NCBI GenBank assembly: GCA_900768625.1
Contig: CAAGDO010000055.1
Coordinates: 1 to 20,920 of the forward strand
DNA length: 20,920 nucleotides
Origin: Bacteroidaceae bacterium
GTDB taxonomy: Bacteria > Bacteroidota > Bacteroidia > Bacteroidales > Bacteroidaceae
Direction of reading: 5' to 3'
Shown here piece after piece: positions 1 to 5,876 of this stretch (position 1 is the stretch's first letter; each line of letters begins with the position of its first letter). The position numbers were made by a program, and so were the translations under genes. Under the pieces are notes generated by a model that saw nothing but the letters and a program-made list of their open reading frames with translations, did no database searches and was not told where the DNA came from.

Positions 1-53
1 CTGCATGCTCCGCATGCTGTGGATATGTTCATTAAAGGAATGCCTGCATTCCG

Positions 54-185
54 CGCGTGCTTCAGCACGCAGTATTAACGACCATTTCCTCTCGCGTGCG
101 CAAGCACGCAGCATGAATGGCCATTAATGGCTCATTAACGGGAATTAATGTAGAAACCCAGCGTGCGTAGCACGCCCAAGCAAAT
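54..185 (+). repeat. REP-like composite repeat, copy 1
   Basis: This is a GC-rich palindromic intergenic repeat. A small hairpin (GCGTGC 55-60, loop TTCA, GCACGC 65-70) is followed by a core unit from 94 to 185. The core starts GCGTGCGCAAGCACGC (94-109), continues through an AT-richer stretch with ATGGCCAT and TTAATG motifs, and ends with a second palindrome (GCGTGCGTAGCACGC, 161-175) plus CCAAGCAAAT. Nearly the same core recurs at about 1111-1200 and 16259-16350. The order of short palindromes around a fixed spacer resembles REP/BIME-type elements. No associated transposase is visible in the window. From 186 to 252 I see nothing definable. Confidence 0.8.
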
Positions 186-252
186 TCGGATGTAAAAAAT
201 CGCCAATTCCTTCATGAACTTTGTGGCGTTCGGCAAGGAAAAGGACATTTCT

Positions 253-284
253 TTTGGCTGAACAAACAGAAACCCATATATTTG
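253..284 (+). promoter_or_regulatory. Bacteroidota-type promoter of the 366-995 gene
   Basis: The -7 element TATATTTG (277-284) matches the Bacteroidota consensus TAnnTTTG. A TTTG (253-256) lies 20 bp upstream, which fits the -33 element and its usual spacing. Transcription would start near 291, so the ATG at 289 is unlikely to be the start and the ATG at 366 is favoured. Confidence 0.7.
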
Positions 285-365
285 CAGCATGACAAGAAGG
301 CCGAAAACAGACGCGTCTTCGGACAACGTTATAGAGAACGAATTGAAAACGAAACCACAGAAATT

Positions 366-995
366 ATGAAAAAATCCATCTTCTGCCTCATGTTTTGGGC
401 GATCGCAGTGGGAATGTACTCGCAAAAGCCTGCAATTGAAGGAGCAATCGTAAAGGGCGTGATCGGAGCCAACAAGGCCATAGAACATGTGCAGCGTGAC
501 CTCATCAAGGAAATCCCGAAGGTTCCTCAGGTTCCACAGATTCATCCTGTCACGGTTGGTGACACCGTCCAGAGTGAAGCTACAGACACCTCATGCACAA
601 ACGCTGACACGTCAGATGCATATCTGGATTCCTCGCAGGAGGCCGACTTGGACTCCTTGGCCCGGATTCAGGAATATGTGGATGAGGATGAGCAGCATTC
701 CCTGTTTGGGGACTATATTCCGGGTTGGATTTGGGTTTTGGTCATCATCATCGTGCTTGTCGTCGTGTACTATTACATTTGCGAGAAAGTGAAAGAAAGG
801 AAGTGGAGTAGGAAGGTGGTCGACGAACCGCAAACGCCGCAGCATCGCACAGAACAGCAAAAGACAGAAAACGGAACGGTGAATTCTGCCACGTCGCGAC
901 ACACGCCTTCCCAACCTGCCGAAAGGAACACCAACATTTTGTATGTCGATTCGAAAGGTGTGACCAAGAAAGACCTGGAAGGGAAAGCACGCTGA
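366..995 (+). CDS. Small single-pass membrane protein of unknown function
   Basis: I do not recognise a family for this 209-residue protein. Residues 1-20 look like a signal peptide (MKKSIFCLMF...YSQ). Residues 21-118 are a hydrophilic, acidic, probably periplasmic segment containing a proline-rich KVPQVPQIHP stretch. Residues about 119-138 are one strong transmembrane helix, followed by a basic stop-transfer sequence (KVKERKWSRK) and a polar, glutamine- and threonine-rich cytoplasmic tail. The start at 366 is chosen because it gives the signal peptide directly and lies about 75 nt downstream of a convincing promoter; extending upstream to 282 adds charged residues without membrane character. 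The last codons and the TGA stop lie in sequence that belongs to the neighbouring intergenic repeat (about 985-1020), so the native C-terminus may have been replaced. The gene is monocistronic, with a candidate terminator about 300 nt downstream. Confidence 0.75.
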   Translation: MKKSIFCLMFWAIAVGMYSQKPAIEGAIVKGVIGANKAIEHVQRDLIKEIPKVPQVPQIHPVTVGDTVQSEATDTSCTNADTSDAYLDSSQEADLDSLARIQEYVDEDEQHSLFGDYIPGWIWVLVIIIVLVVVYYYICEKVKERKWSRKVVDEPQTPQHRTEQQKTENGTVNSATSRHTPSQPAERNTNILYVDSKGVTKKDLEGKAR

Positions 996-1200
996 GGGGA
1001 GAGTGCGTGCGCAAGCACGCAGTATGAATGGCCATTTCCACGTTATGAGGGCGTAGCCATTAACGGCCATTCCCCTTCGGCGTGCTAAAAGCGCGCTGAA
1101 GGGGGACAGCGTGCGTAGGCACGCGGCATTGACTGGCATTAACGGCTCATTGGCGGAAATTAATGTAGAAACCCAGCGTGCGCAGCACGCCCAAGCAAAT
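985..1200 (+). repeat. REP-like composite repeat, copy 2
   Basis: This is the longest version of the repeat. It begins with GCACGCTGAGGGGAGAG (986-1002), the same junction seen in copy 3, then GTGCGTGCGCAAGCACGCAG. A strong hairpin follows: 1072-1085 pairs with 1091-1104 around a TAAAA loop (14 bp with two G-T wobbles). The core then runs from 1111 to 1200 and ends in the same CCAAGCAAAT as copies 1 and 3. The first bases overlap the 3' end and stop codon of the 366-995 gene. Confidence 0.8.
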
Positions 1201-1292
1201 CCAAAAACCTCAAAGCCCATTTTCCATGCCATAAACAACAAAACCATCACTCGCCAAGACCAGCGAACGCTGTGCCCACCGTGTGACAAAAG

Positions 1293-1315
1293 TACTCCTA
1301 TAAGAGTATTTTTAG
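1293..1315 (+). terminator. Candidate intrinsic terminator, possibly bidirectional
   Basis: TACTC (1293-1297), a CTATAA loop and GAGTA (1304-1308) form a short hairpin followed by a T run (1309-1313). On the opposite strand the hairpin is followed by CTTTTG, so it could act in both directions. The stem is only 5 bp, so support is moderate. Confidence 0.4.
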
Positions 1316-1345
1316 TGATGACTGTCCGGTAAAGAACTTGTTGGA

Positions 1346-1377
1346 TGCCGCAGCATGAACGGCCATTCATGGCTTGG
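1346..1377 (+). repeat. Partial copy of the REP-like repeat
   Basis: The stretch GCCGCAGCATGAACGGCCAT followed by TCATGGCTT matches the middle of the core unit (compare 105-132) with a few substitutions. Both flanking palindromes are missing. It appears to be a decayed fourth copy. The rest of the 1378-1520 interval shows nothing I can define. Confidence 0.5.
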
Positions 1378-1520
1378 GTGACCAGCAGCGTTTGAAACCC
1401 GCGAGAAGCGAAAACAAAGGCCCCCGGGGACAGAATATGGGGATTCCAGAAATTTAACGGACAACCCTATTCCAAGTTGTTTTTGTTTGCAAGACCCCCA
1501 CTTCAAAAGACCGGAAAAAG

Positions 1521-1601
1521 CGGTAAATACCGTTTTCGGCGGTAAAATCCGCCTCAAAATCACCGCATTGTGGGGAACTCGCATAATTTTTCGTAACTTT
1601 G
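1521..1601 (+). promoter_or_regulatory. Promoter region of the PCMD lipoprotein gene with two upstream hairpins
   Basis: The -7 element TAACTTTG (1594-1601) fits the Bacteroidota consensus. The best -33 candidate is TTG at 1568-1570, although its spacing (23 bp) is slightly long. Upstream are two tandem palindromes, CGGTAAATACCG (1521-1532) and GGCGGTAAAATCCGCC (1538-1553). A similar CGGTGTAAAAATACCGCC occurs upstream of the promoter of the 16724 gene, so this may be a shared regulatory motif. Confidence 0.5.
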
Positions 1602-1681
1602 CACGCTGAAACAAACGGTGTGCAAAGTTTTGCTTTTCAGGGCAATTGCACCCATCGTATATTTCCCCATCACAACCTCAT

Positions 1682-2827
1682 ATGAAGAAATTTATCCTGC
1701 TCCTCCAGTCAGCCCTCCTTCTCACTGCGCTCACATCCTGCATCCGCGATGAAGCGCTCAATGCGGAGTGCGACATCGTTGGCGTGGAGCAATCATGGGT
1801 CAATGCCCACAAGGAAATGATCATCGGACAGCCCATCGTGACCAACACCCACGTTTCCTTCTCCATCGTCGACGGTTCCGACCGTTCGGCCCTGGATCCG
1901 AGTTTCGTGCTCTCGGAAGGCACACGCCTCACCATGATGAGCGACGGAGCGGAAGTGGAAGCCAACGGCGTGACCCGTAATTTCAGCTCCCCTCAGGAGT
2001 ACATCGCCCGTTCGCAGGACGGAAATTGGTCGAAAACGTACACCGTCAGTTTCAACTATCCTCAGCCCATCGGCCTGATGAGCTTCGAACACTATCAGCT
2101 TGACAATACGAACCGCTACCACGAATGGTATGAGGTCGACACCACCGACGTCGAAAACCCCAAGCGTGACTACTGGTCAACGGGTAATCCCGGATATGCC
2201 ATGACCGGCAAGGGAAAGACCTACGATGTCTACCCCACCATCAGCGACCCCCTCGGCTATAAGGGCAACTGCGTGCGACTCATCACCCGTTCAACGGGTT
2301 CCTTCGGTGACCTCGTCAAGATGCCCATCGCCGCCGGTAACATCTTCATCGGAACGTTCGACACGCAGAAGGCGCTCAAGAAACCCCGAGAAGCCACTCA
2401 CTTCGGTCTCCAGCTCGTGGGCGGAAAGCCTGTTTCGCTCGAAGGCTACTATAAATACAAGGCTGGTGAGAAATTCACCGTAGGCAAGGTGGAACACCCC
2501 GAATTCCGTGACACGGCGGACATCTATGCTGTGGTCTACGAAGTGGACCCCGCTGATTTCCAGCCCCTCAACGGCGACGACGTGCTCACTTCATCGCGCA
2601 TCGTGATGATGGCCCGCATCGACTATCCCGGAGAACCCCAGGAATGGACCCACTTCGTGGAGCCCTTCCGTCTCCTTCCCGGAAAGGAATGGAGCGACGA
2701 ACGTGTCCGCATGAAAGGCTACGCCATTGCCGTAGTGGCCACTTCCAGCCGCCAAGGCGCTTACTTTAACGGTGCCGTGGGTTCCACACTTTGGGTGGAC
2801 GAACTGAAGGTGAACTGGGAGGAATAA
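1682..2827 (+). CDS. PCMD-family surface lipoprotein
   Basis: This 381-residue protein resembles the putative carbohydrate metabolism domain (PCMD) family of Bacteroidota surface proteins, whose exact role is unknown. The N-terminus is a lipoprotein signal with lipobox LTSC and acylated Cys20. Asp and Glu follow within four residues, similar to the lipoprotein export signal of Bacteroidota, so outer-surface display is likely. Residues about 25-120 look like an immunoglobulin-type domain. Residues about 130-381 form the PCMD part: 'LMSFEHYQLDN', a central 'GKTYDVYP...GNCVRLITR' region, and a C-terminal beta-rich segment ending 'GSTLWVDELKVNWEE', typical of a jelly-roll, carbohydrate-binding-like fold. 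The start at 1682 is chosen because it begins the signal peptide; the 12 residues upstream are not signal-like. It is the first of a run of plus-strand envelope genes and has its own promoter region. Confidence 0.8.
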   Translation: MKKFILLLQSALLLTALTSCIRDEALNAECDIVGVEQSWVNAHKEMIIGQPIVTNTHVSFSIVDGSDRSALDPSFVLSEGTRLTMMSDGAEVEANGVTRNFSSPQEYIARSQDGNWSKTYTVSFNYPQPIGLMSFEHYQLDNTNRYHEWYEVDTTDVENPKRDYWSTGNPGYAMTGKGKTYDVYPTISDPLGYKGNCVRLITRSTGSFGDLVKMPIAAGNIFIGTFDTQKALKKPREATHFGLQLVGGKPVSLEGYYKYKAGEKFTVGKVEHPEFRDTADIYAVVYEVDPADFQPLNGDDVLTSSRIVMMARIDYPGEPQEWTHFVEPFRLLPGKEWSDERVRMKGYAIAVVATSSRQGAYFNGAVGSTLWVDELKVNWEE

Positions 2828-2875
2828 GGAACCTCGGACAATCAAAACTGTCACATTCTCTTAACTATCTGCGTT

Positions 2876-3079
2876 ATGGATACAACAATTGAAACATTAC
2901 CACTTAGTTTTCCTGCTGGAGATATGAAGCTGGTCAAAGAACTGGCAAAAAAATTCGGTTGGAAGTTAGGAAAGGCTAAGAAGTCGGGACTCGATGAAGC
3001 TATTGAGGATGTTAAGCATGGCAGAGTTAGTGCTGTGGGCGACATTGATGAGTACTTTAGACGGCTTGGTGTGCAATGA
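2876..3079 (+). CDS. Putative antitoxin of a YafQ-type toxin-antitoxin pair
   Basis: This 67-residue protein directly precedes a YafQ-like toxin and overlaps it by 4 nt (ATGA, 3076-3079), the usual arrangement of antitoxin first and translational coupling. The sequence has an N-terminal strand-like segment (TIETLPLSFPAGD), then a lysine-rich helix (KLVKELAKKFGWKLGKAKK) and a C-terminal helix with 'AIEDVKHGRVSAVGDIDEYF', which is plausible for a DNA-binding antitoxin with a toxin-wrapping tail. I cannot place it in RelB or DinJ from sequence alone; the call rests mainly on the partner. Its base composition is lower in GC than both flanking genes, suggesting arrival as a module between the PCMD and beta-barrel genes. 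Such antitoxins usually repress their own operon. Confidence 0.7.
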   Translation: MDTTIETLPLSFPAGDMKLVKELAKKFGWKLGKAKKSGLDEAIEDVKHGRVSAVGDIDEYFRRLGVQ

Positions 3080-3351
3080 AATATACATTGATTGAAACGA
3101 GAAAGTTTCAGAAAGATGTAAAGCGTTGCTTAAAGCGTGGTTATCCAATGCTGGAATTAAAGAAGGTTTTGCGATTCTTGGAAGAAACAGGAACAGTTCC
3201 GACTTCCTATCGCCCTCACAAACTTTCTGGTATATATGACGGATATTGGGAGTGCCACATTAAGCCTGATTGGCTCCTTATATGGAAAATCATTGAGGGT
3301 GAACTAGTGTTACTTCTTATGGGCACAGGTACTCATTCTGATTTACTCTGA
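3076..3351 (+). CDS. YafQ-family mRNA interferase toxin (type II, RelE/ParE superfamily)
   Basis: This 91-residue protein has the length and motif order of YafQ toxins, ribosome-dependent endoribonucleases that cleave mRNA in the A site. Visible hallmarks are an N-terminal helix with 'FQKDVKRCLKRGY', then 'RPHKLSG' (His48), 'CHIKPDWLLIW' (His61, Asp65, Trp66) and the C-terminal 'TGTHSDLL' (His87). These correspond to the catalytic histidines and the Asp/Trp of characterised YafQ; the usual C-terminal Phe is Leu91 here. All key residues are intact, so it should be active unless neutralised. It shares a 4-nt overlap with its antitoxin. The pair is AT-richer than its neighbours: hand counts of single 60-base lines give 24/60 GC here (3121-3180) against 39/60 in the next gene (3541-3600). 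Confidence 0.88.
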   Translation: MKYTLIETRKFQKDVKRCLKRGYPMLELKKVLRFLEETGTVPTSYRPHKLSGIYDGYWECHIKPDWLLIWKIIEGELVLLLMGTGTHSDLL

Positions 3352-3370
3352 CAACTTGAACAGAAACCCC

Positions 3371-3378
3371 CATCTTTG
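3371..3378 (+). promoter_or_regulatory. Possible -7 element directly before the beta-barrel gene
   Basis: CATCTTTG is a near match to TAnnTTTG and ends only 6 nt before the ATG at 3385. If it is used, the transcript would be almost leaderless. The same string, also preceded by ACCCC, occurs at the window's end (20910-20917). No good -33 element is seen at the right distance. Confidence 0.3.
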
Positions 3379-3384
3379 CAAAAT

Positions 3385-4191
3385 ATGAAACGACTTCACT
3401 CCCTCCTCATATTCCTGCTCGTCCTTTTCGCTGCTTTCGGACTGAAGGCCCGTGCGCAGAAGGTGCAGGAAGCTCAGGAAACGAAAGAAAACCTCATCAA
3501 GGCCGCCCTCAAGGGATGGCATGTGCGCATGGGTGCCGGTCTGGCCCTCGGCGGAACGTCGCCGATGCCCCTGCCCGTGGAAATCCGCGAAATCAATTCC
3601 TACGACCCCACGCTCTGTATCTATCTCGAAGGCGGAGTCGAAAAACGATTCGCCAATTCGCCTTTAGGCATGATGCTCGGCGTACGCTTCGAAAACCGCG
3701 CGATGAAGACCGATGCCCGCGTGAAGAACTACCACGTGGACGTGGTCAACTCCGATGGCTCGGGACGCATGATCGGTGCGTGGACGGGTAACGTCAAAAC
3801 GGAGGTCAACAACCGCTACCTCACTTTCCCCGTTCTCGTCACATACAACATCAACGACCGTTGGATGCTCAAGGCTGGTCCCTATTTCTCATGGATGATG
3901 AACGGCTCGTTCACGGGACTCGTCTACGATGGCTACATCCGCGACCAGAACCCGACGGGCAACAAAACGGAATTCTCCGACGGACAGACGGCGTCCTATG
4001 ATTTCTCTGAAGATCTCCGCCGCTTCCATTGGGGCGTGCAGCTCGGCGGTGAGTTCAAGGCCTACAAGCACCTCTCCGTCAGCGCCAACCTCCAATGGGG
4101 TCTCAATGGCATATTCCCATCCGAATTTTCGGGTGTCACCTTCGCGCTCTATCCGATCTACGGCACCTTGGGCTTCAACTATCTGTTCTAA
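3385..4191 (+). CDS. Outer-membrane beta-barrel protein (OMP_b-brl / PorT-like)
   Basis: This 268-residue protein resembles the small 8-stranded-type beta-barrels common in Bacteroidota. A signal peptide covers residues 1-25 (cleavage after KARA). The mature part has alternating amphipathic strands such as 'WHVRMGAGLALGG', 'LCIYLEGGVEKRF', 'GMMLGVRFENR', 'RYLTFPVLVTYNI', 'WMLKAGPYFSWMMNGSF', 'HWGVQLGGEFKAY' and 'LSVSANLQWGL', and it ends in an aromatic strand 'GTLGFNYLF' with a terminal Phe, the classic BAM-recognised C-terminus. The start at 3385 is chosen because the signal peptide begins there; the ATG at 3376 would add three residues. It lies between the toxin-antitoxin pair and the calycin-repeat gene. 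A pore, adhesin or scaffold role is possible; I cannot choose among them. Confidence 0.8.
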   Translation: MKRLHSLLIFLLVLFAAFGLKARAQKVQEAQETKENLIKAALKGWHVRMGAGLALGGTSPMPLPVEIREINSYDPTLCIYLEGGVEKRFANSPLGMMLGVRFENRAMKTDARVKNYHVDVVNSDGSGRMIGAWTGNVKTEVNNRYLTFPVLVTYNINDRWMLKAGPYFSWMMNGSFTGLVYDGYIRDQNPTGNKTEFSDGQTASYDFSEDLRRFHWGVQLGGEFKAYKHLSVSANLQWGLNGIFPSEFSGVTFALYPIYGTLGFNYLF

Positions 4192-4218
4192 GCCCCGGAG
4201 GCTCAGCTTCCTCATCTG

Positions 4219-4238
4219 GACCTCATGCGCATGAGGTC
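4219..4238 (+). terminator. 20-bp perfect palindrome in an intergenic gap
   Basis: GACCTCATGCGCATGAGGTC is a perfect palindrome 28 nt after the beta-barrel gene stop and 49 nt before the next start. A weak GAGG/CCTC hairpin precedes it and CTCCCCCTTTCC follows. It may terminate or attenuate transcription, or stabilise a 3' end; there is no real T run. Confidence 0.35.
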
Positions 4239-4287
4239 TGCTCCCCCTTTCCAACACAAAAAGAAAATCAACTATACTCTCTCACAT

Positions 4288-5805
4288 ATGAAGAAATTTC
4301 TACTTTCTCTCATGGCCGTCCTCACGCTGGGCTTCGTCCCTGCCATGGCCGACGGCTATCAGGAAAAACTCGTGGTGACCATCAACGGCGAGAGCACGGA
4401 TTCCATTCCTGCCAACATCACCGTCGACCATGAAACGGACGGCACCATCACCTTCTCGCTGAAGAACTTTATGCTCGTGGCTGGCGAAGACGTCATGCCC
4501 GTGGGCAACATCGTGCTCAAAGGCGTAAAGGTGGAGAAGGAAAACGGCTACGAAGCCATTTCCACCAATCAGACGATCCTCATCGGAGCCGGTGATGATC
4601 CCTCGGTGGCCGCAGAAGAATGGATGGGCCCGATGCTTGGTGAAGTGCCCATCGCACTGAAGGGTAAACTCAAGTCCGACCGTCTCTATGTGAACATCGA
4701 CATCGACATGATGTCAACGCTCGGTCAGATCATCAAGGTGGCTGTGGGTCAGGACAAGGGCTTCGAACCTTCCGTTCCCGAGGCCACGGTGGTGCGTACC
4801 GACAACTATGCTGAAAAGCTCGTGGTGACCATCAACGAGGAAAGCACAGATTCCATTCCCGCCAACATCGTGGTGCAGCTTATGAGCGACAGCACCGTGA
4901 CGTTCTCGCTGAAGAACTTCAAGCTGGTGGCTGGTGAGGACGAAATGCCTGTGGGCAACATCGTGCTCAAAGGCGTAAAGGTCGAACAGAAGGATGGCTA
5001 CGAGGCAATCTCCACCAATCAGAGCATCCTCATTGAAGCTGGCGATGACCCCGCAGTGGATAAAAGTGAATGGTTGGGTCCCATGCTTGGTGAAGTGCCC
5101 ATCGCGCTTCAGGGCAAGGTGAAGCCCGAAAAGCTTTACGTGAACATCGGCATCGACATGATGTCAACGCTCCAGCAGATCATCAAGGTGGCTGTCGGTC
5201 AGGACAAGGGCTTCGAAGTGCCCAAGGCGGTCATCGACAGCACGAACTACTATGCTGACAAGCTCGTGGTGACCATCAACGAGGTAAGCACGGACTCCAT
5301 TCCTGCCAACATCTCTGTTGACTATATGAGCGACGGCACGGTGACGTTCTCCCTGAAGAACTTCATGCTGGTGGCTGACGAGGGCGTGATACCTGTGGGC
5401 AACATCGTGCTCAGCGGTATCAAGCTCGGTGAGGGCGAGGGCTATCAGACCATCTCCACCACTCAGACCATCCGTATCGAGGCCGGTCAGAGCGACTCAA
5501 TCGCTACAGAAGAATGGTTGGGTCCGTTGCTTGGCGAAGTGCCCATCGTGCTCAACGGTAAGCTCCGCAAGAACGCGCTCTATGTGAACATCGACATCGA
5601 CATGATGTCAACGCTCCAGCAGATCATCAAGGTGGTGGTCGGCAGCGAAAAGGCTGTGACTGGCATTGCTGATGTGGTTGCTCCCGCAACTCCCGCCCGC
5701 ACTTCTGGCGTCTATACGCTCAGCGGTATCCGCGTGGCTGACTCACTCTCCGCTAAATTGCCTAAGGGTGTTTATGTGGTGAACGGAAAGAAAGTAATCA
5801 AATAA
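4288..5805 (+). CDS. Secreted protein of three tandem calycin-like repeats
   Basis: This 505-residue exported protein has a signal peptide (1-21, cleavage after PAMA) and then three highly similar repeats of about 135 residues at roughly 24-158, 174-308 and 321-453. Each runs from 'KLVVTIN' through 'TFSLKNF', 'PVGNIVL', 'GP(M/L)LGEVPI' and ends 'LYVNI(D/G)IDMMSTLxQIIKV'. The pattern resembles the calycin-like beta-barrel domain annotated in Bacteroidales (a lipocalin-type fold suited to binding small hydrophobic or sugar ligands), so a ligand-binding role is inference. The C-terminus (about 472-505) is 'GVYTLSGIRV...LPKGVYVVNGKKVIK', a short tail shared with two other proteins here and probably a sorting or anchoring signal. 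The start at 4288 gives a clean signal peptide. One further copy of the repeat occurs in the next gene, suggesting shared ligands or partners. Confidence 0.8.
   Translation: MKKFLLSLMAVLTLGFVPAMADGYQEKLVVTINGESTDSIPANITVDHETDGTITFSLKNFMLVAGEDVMPVGNIVLKGVKVEKENGYEAISTNQTILIGAGDDPSVAAEEWMGPMLGEVPIALKGKLKSDRLYVNIDIDMMSTLGQIIKVAVGQDKGFEPSVPEATVVRTDNYAEKLVVTINEESTDSIPANIVVQLMSDSTVTFSLKNFKLVAGEDEMPVGNIVLKGVKVEQKDGYEAISTNQSILIEAGDDPAVDKSEWLGPMLGEVPIALQGKVKPEKLYVNIGIDMMSTLQQIIKVAVGQDKGFEVPKAVIDSTNYYADKLVVTINEVSTDSIPANISVDYMSDGTVTFSLKNFMLVADEGVIPVGNIVLSGIKLGEGEGYQTISTTQTIRIEAGQSDSIATEEWLGPLLGEVPIVLNGKLRKNALYVNIDIDMMSTLQQIIKVVVGSEKAVTGIADVVAPATPARTSGVYTLSGIRVADSLSAKLPKGVYVVNGKKVIK
4357..5646 (+). repeat. 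Three in-gene direct repeats, period about 440-450 bp
   Basis: The units span about 4357-4761, 4807-5211 and 5248-5646. Long stretches are near-identical at DNA level, for example the segment coding 'IDMMSTL' to 'GQDKGFE' in units 1 and 2. Units 1 and 2 are closer to each other than to unit 3, pointing to recent duplication or gene conversion. Confidence 0.85.
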
Positions 5806-5825
5806 AGACACAAGAAACAAAGGTG

Positions 5826-5854
5826 TCGGAGGCGGACGATAAGTTCGCCTCCGA
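5826..5854 (+). terminator. Intercistronic hairpin
   Basis: TCGGAGGCG (5826-5834) pairs with CGCCTCCGA (5846-5854), extendable by a G-T and an A-T pair, 23 nt before the next start codon. No T run follows, so it is more likely an attenuator, processing or stability element between two genes of one transcript than a strong terminator. Confidence 0.45.
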
Positions 5855-5876
5855 TGCTGTTAAACGAAAATTGAAT

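Noticed and set aside
54..1200. Possible CRISPR array from repeated palindromic units
   Set aside because: The units are not regularly spaced, the intervening sequence is itself repeated, and no cas gene is present.
612..1370. Minus-strand reading frame of 252 codons across gene 1 and the repeat
   Set aside because: It overlaps the supported 366-995 gene and runs through palindromic repeat DNA; the Cys/Arg/Leu-rich product is typical of read-through of repeats.
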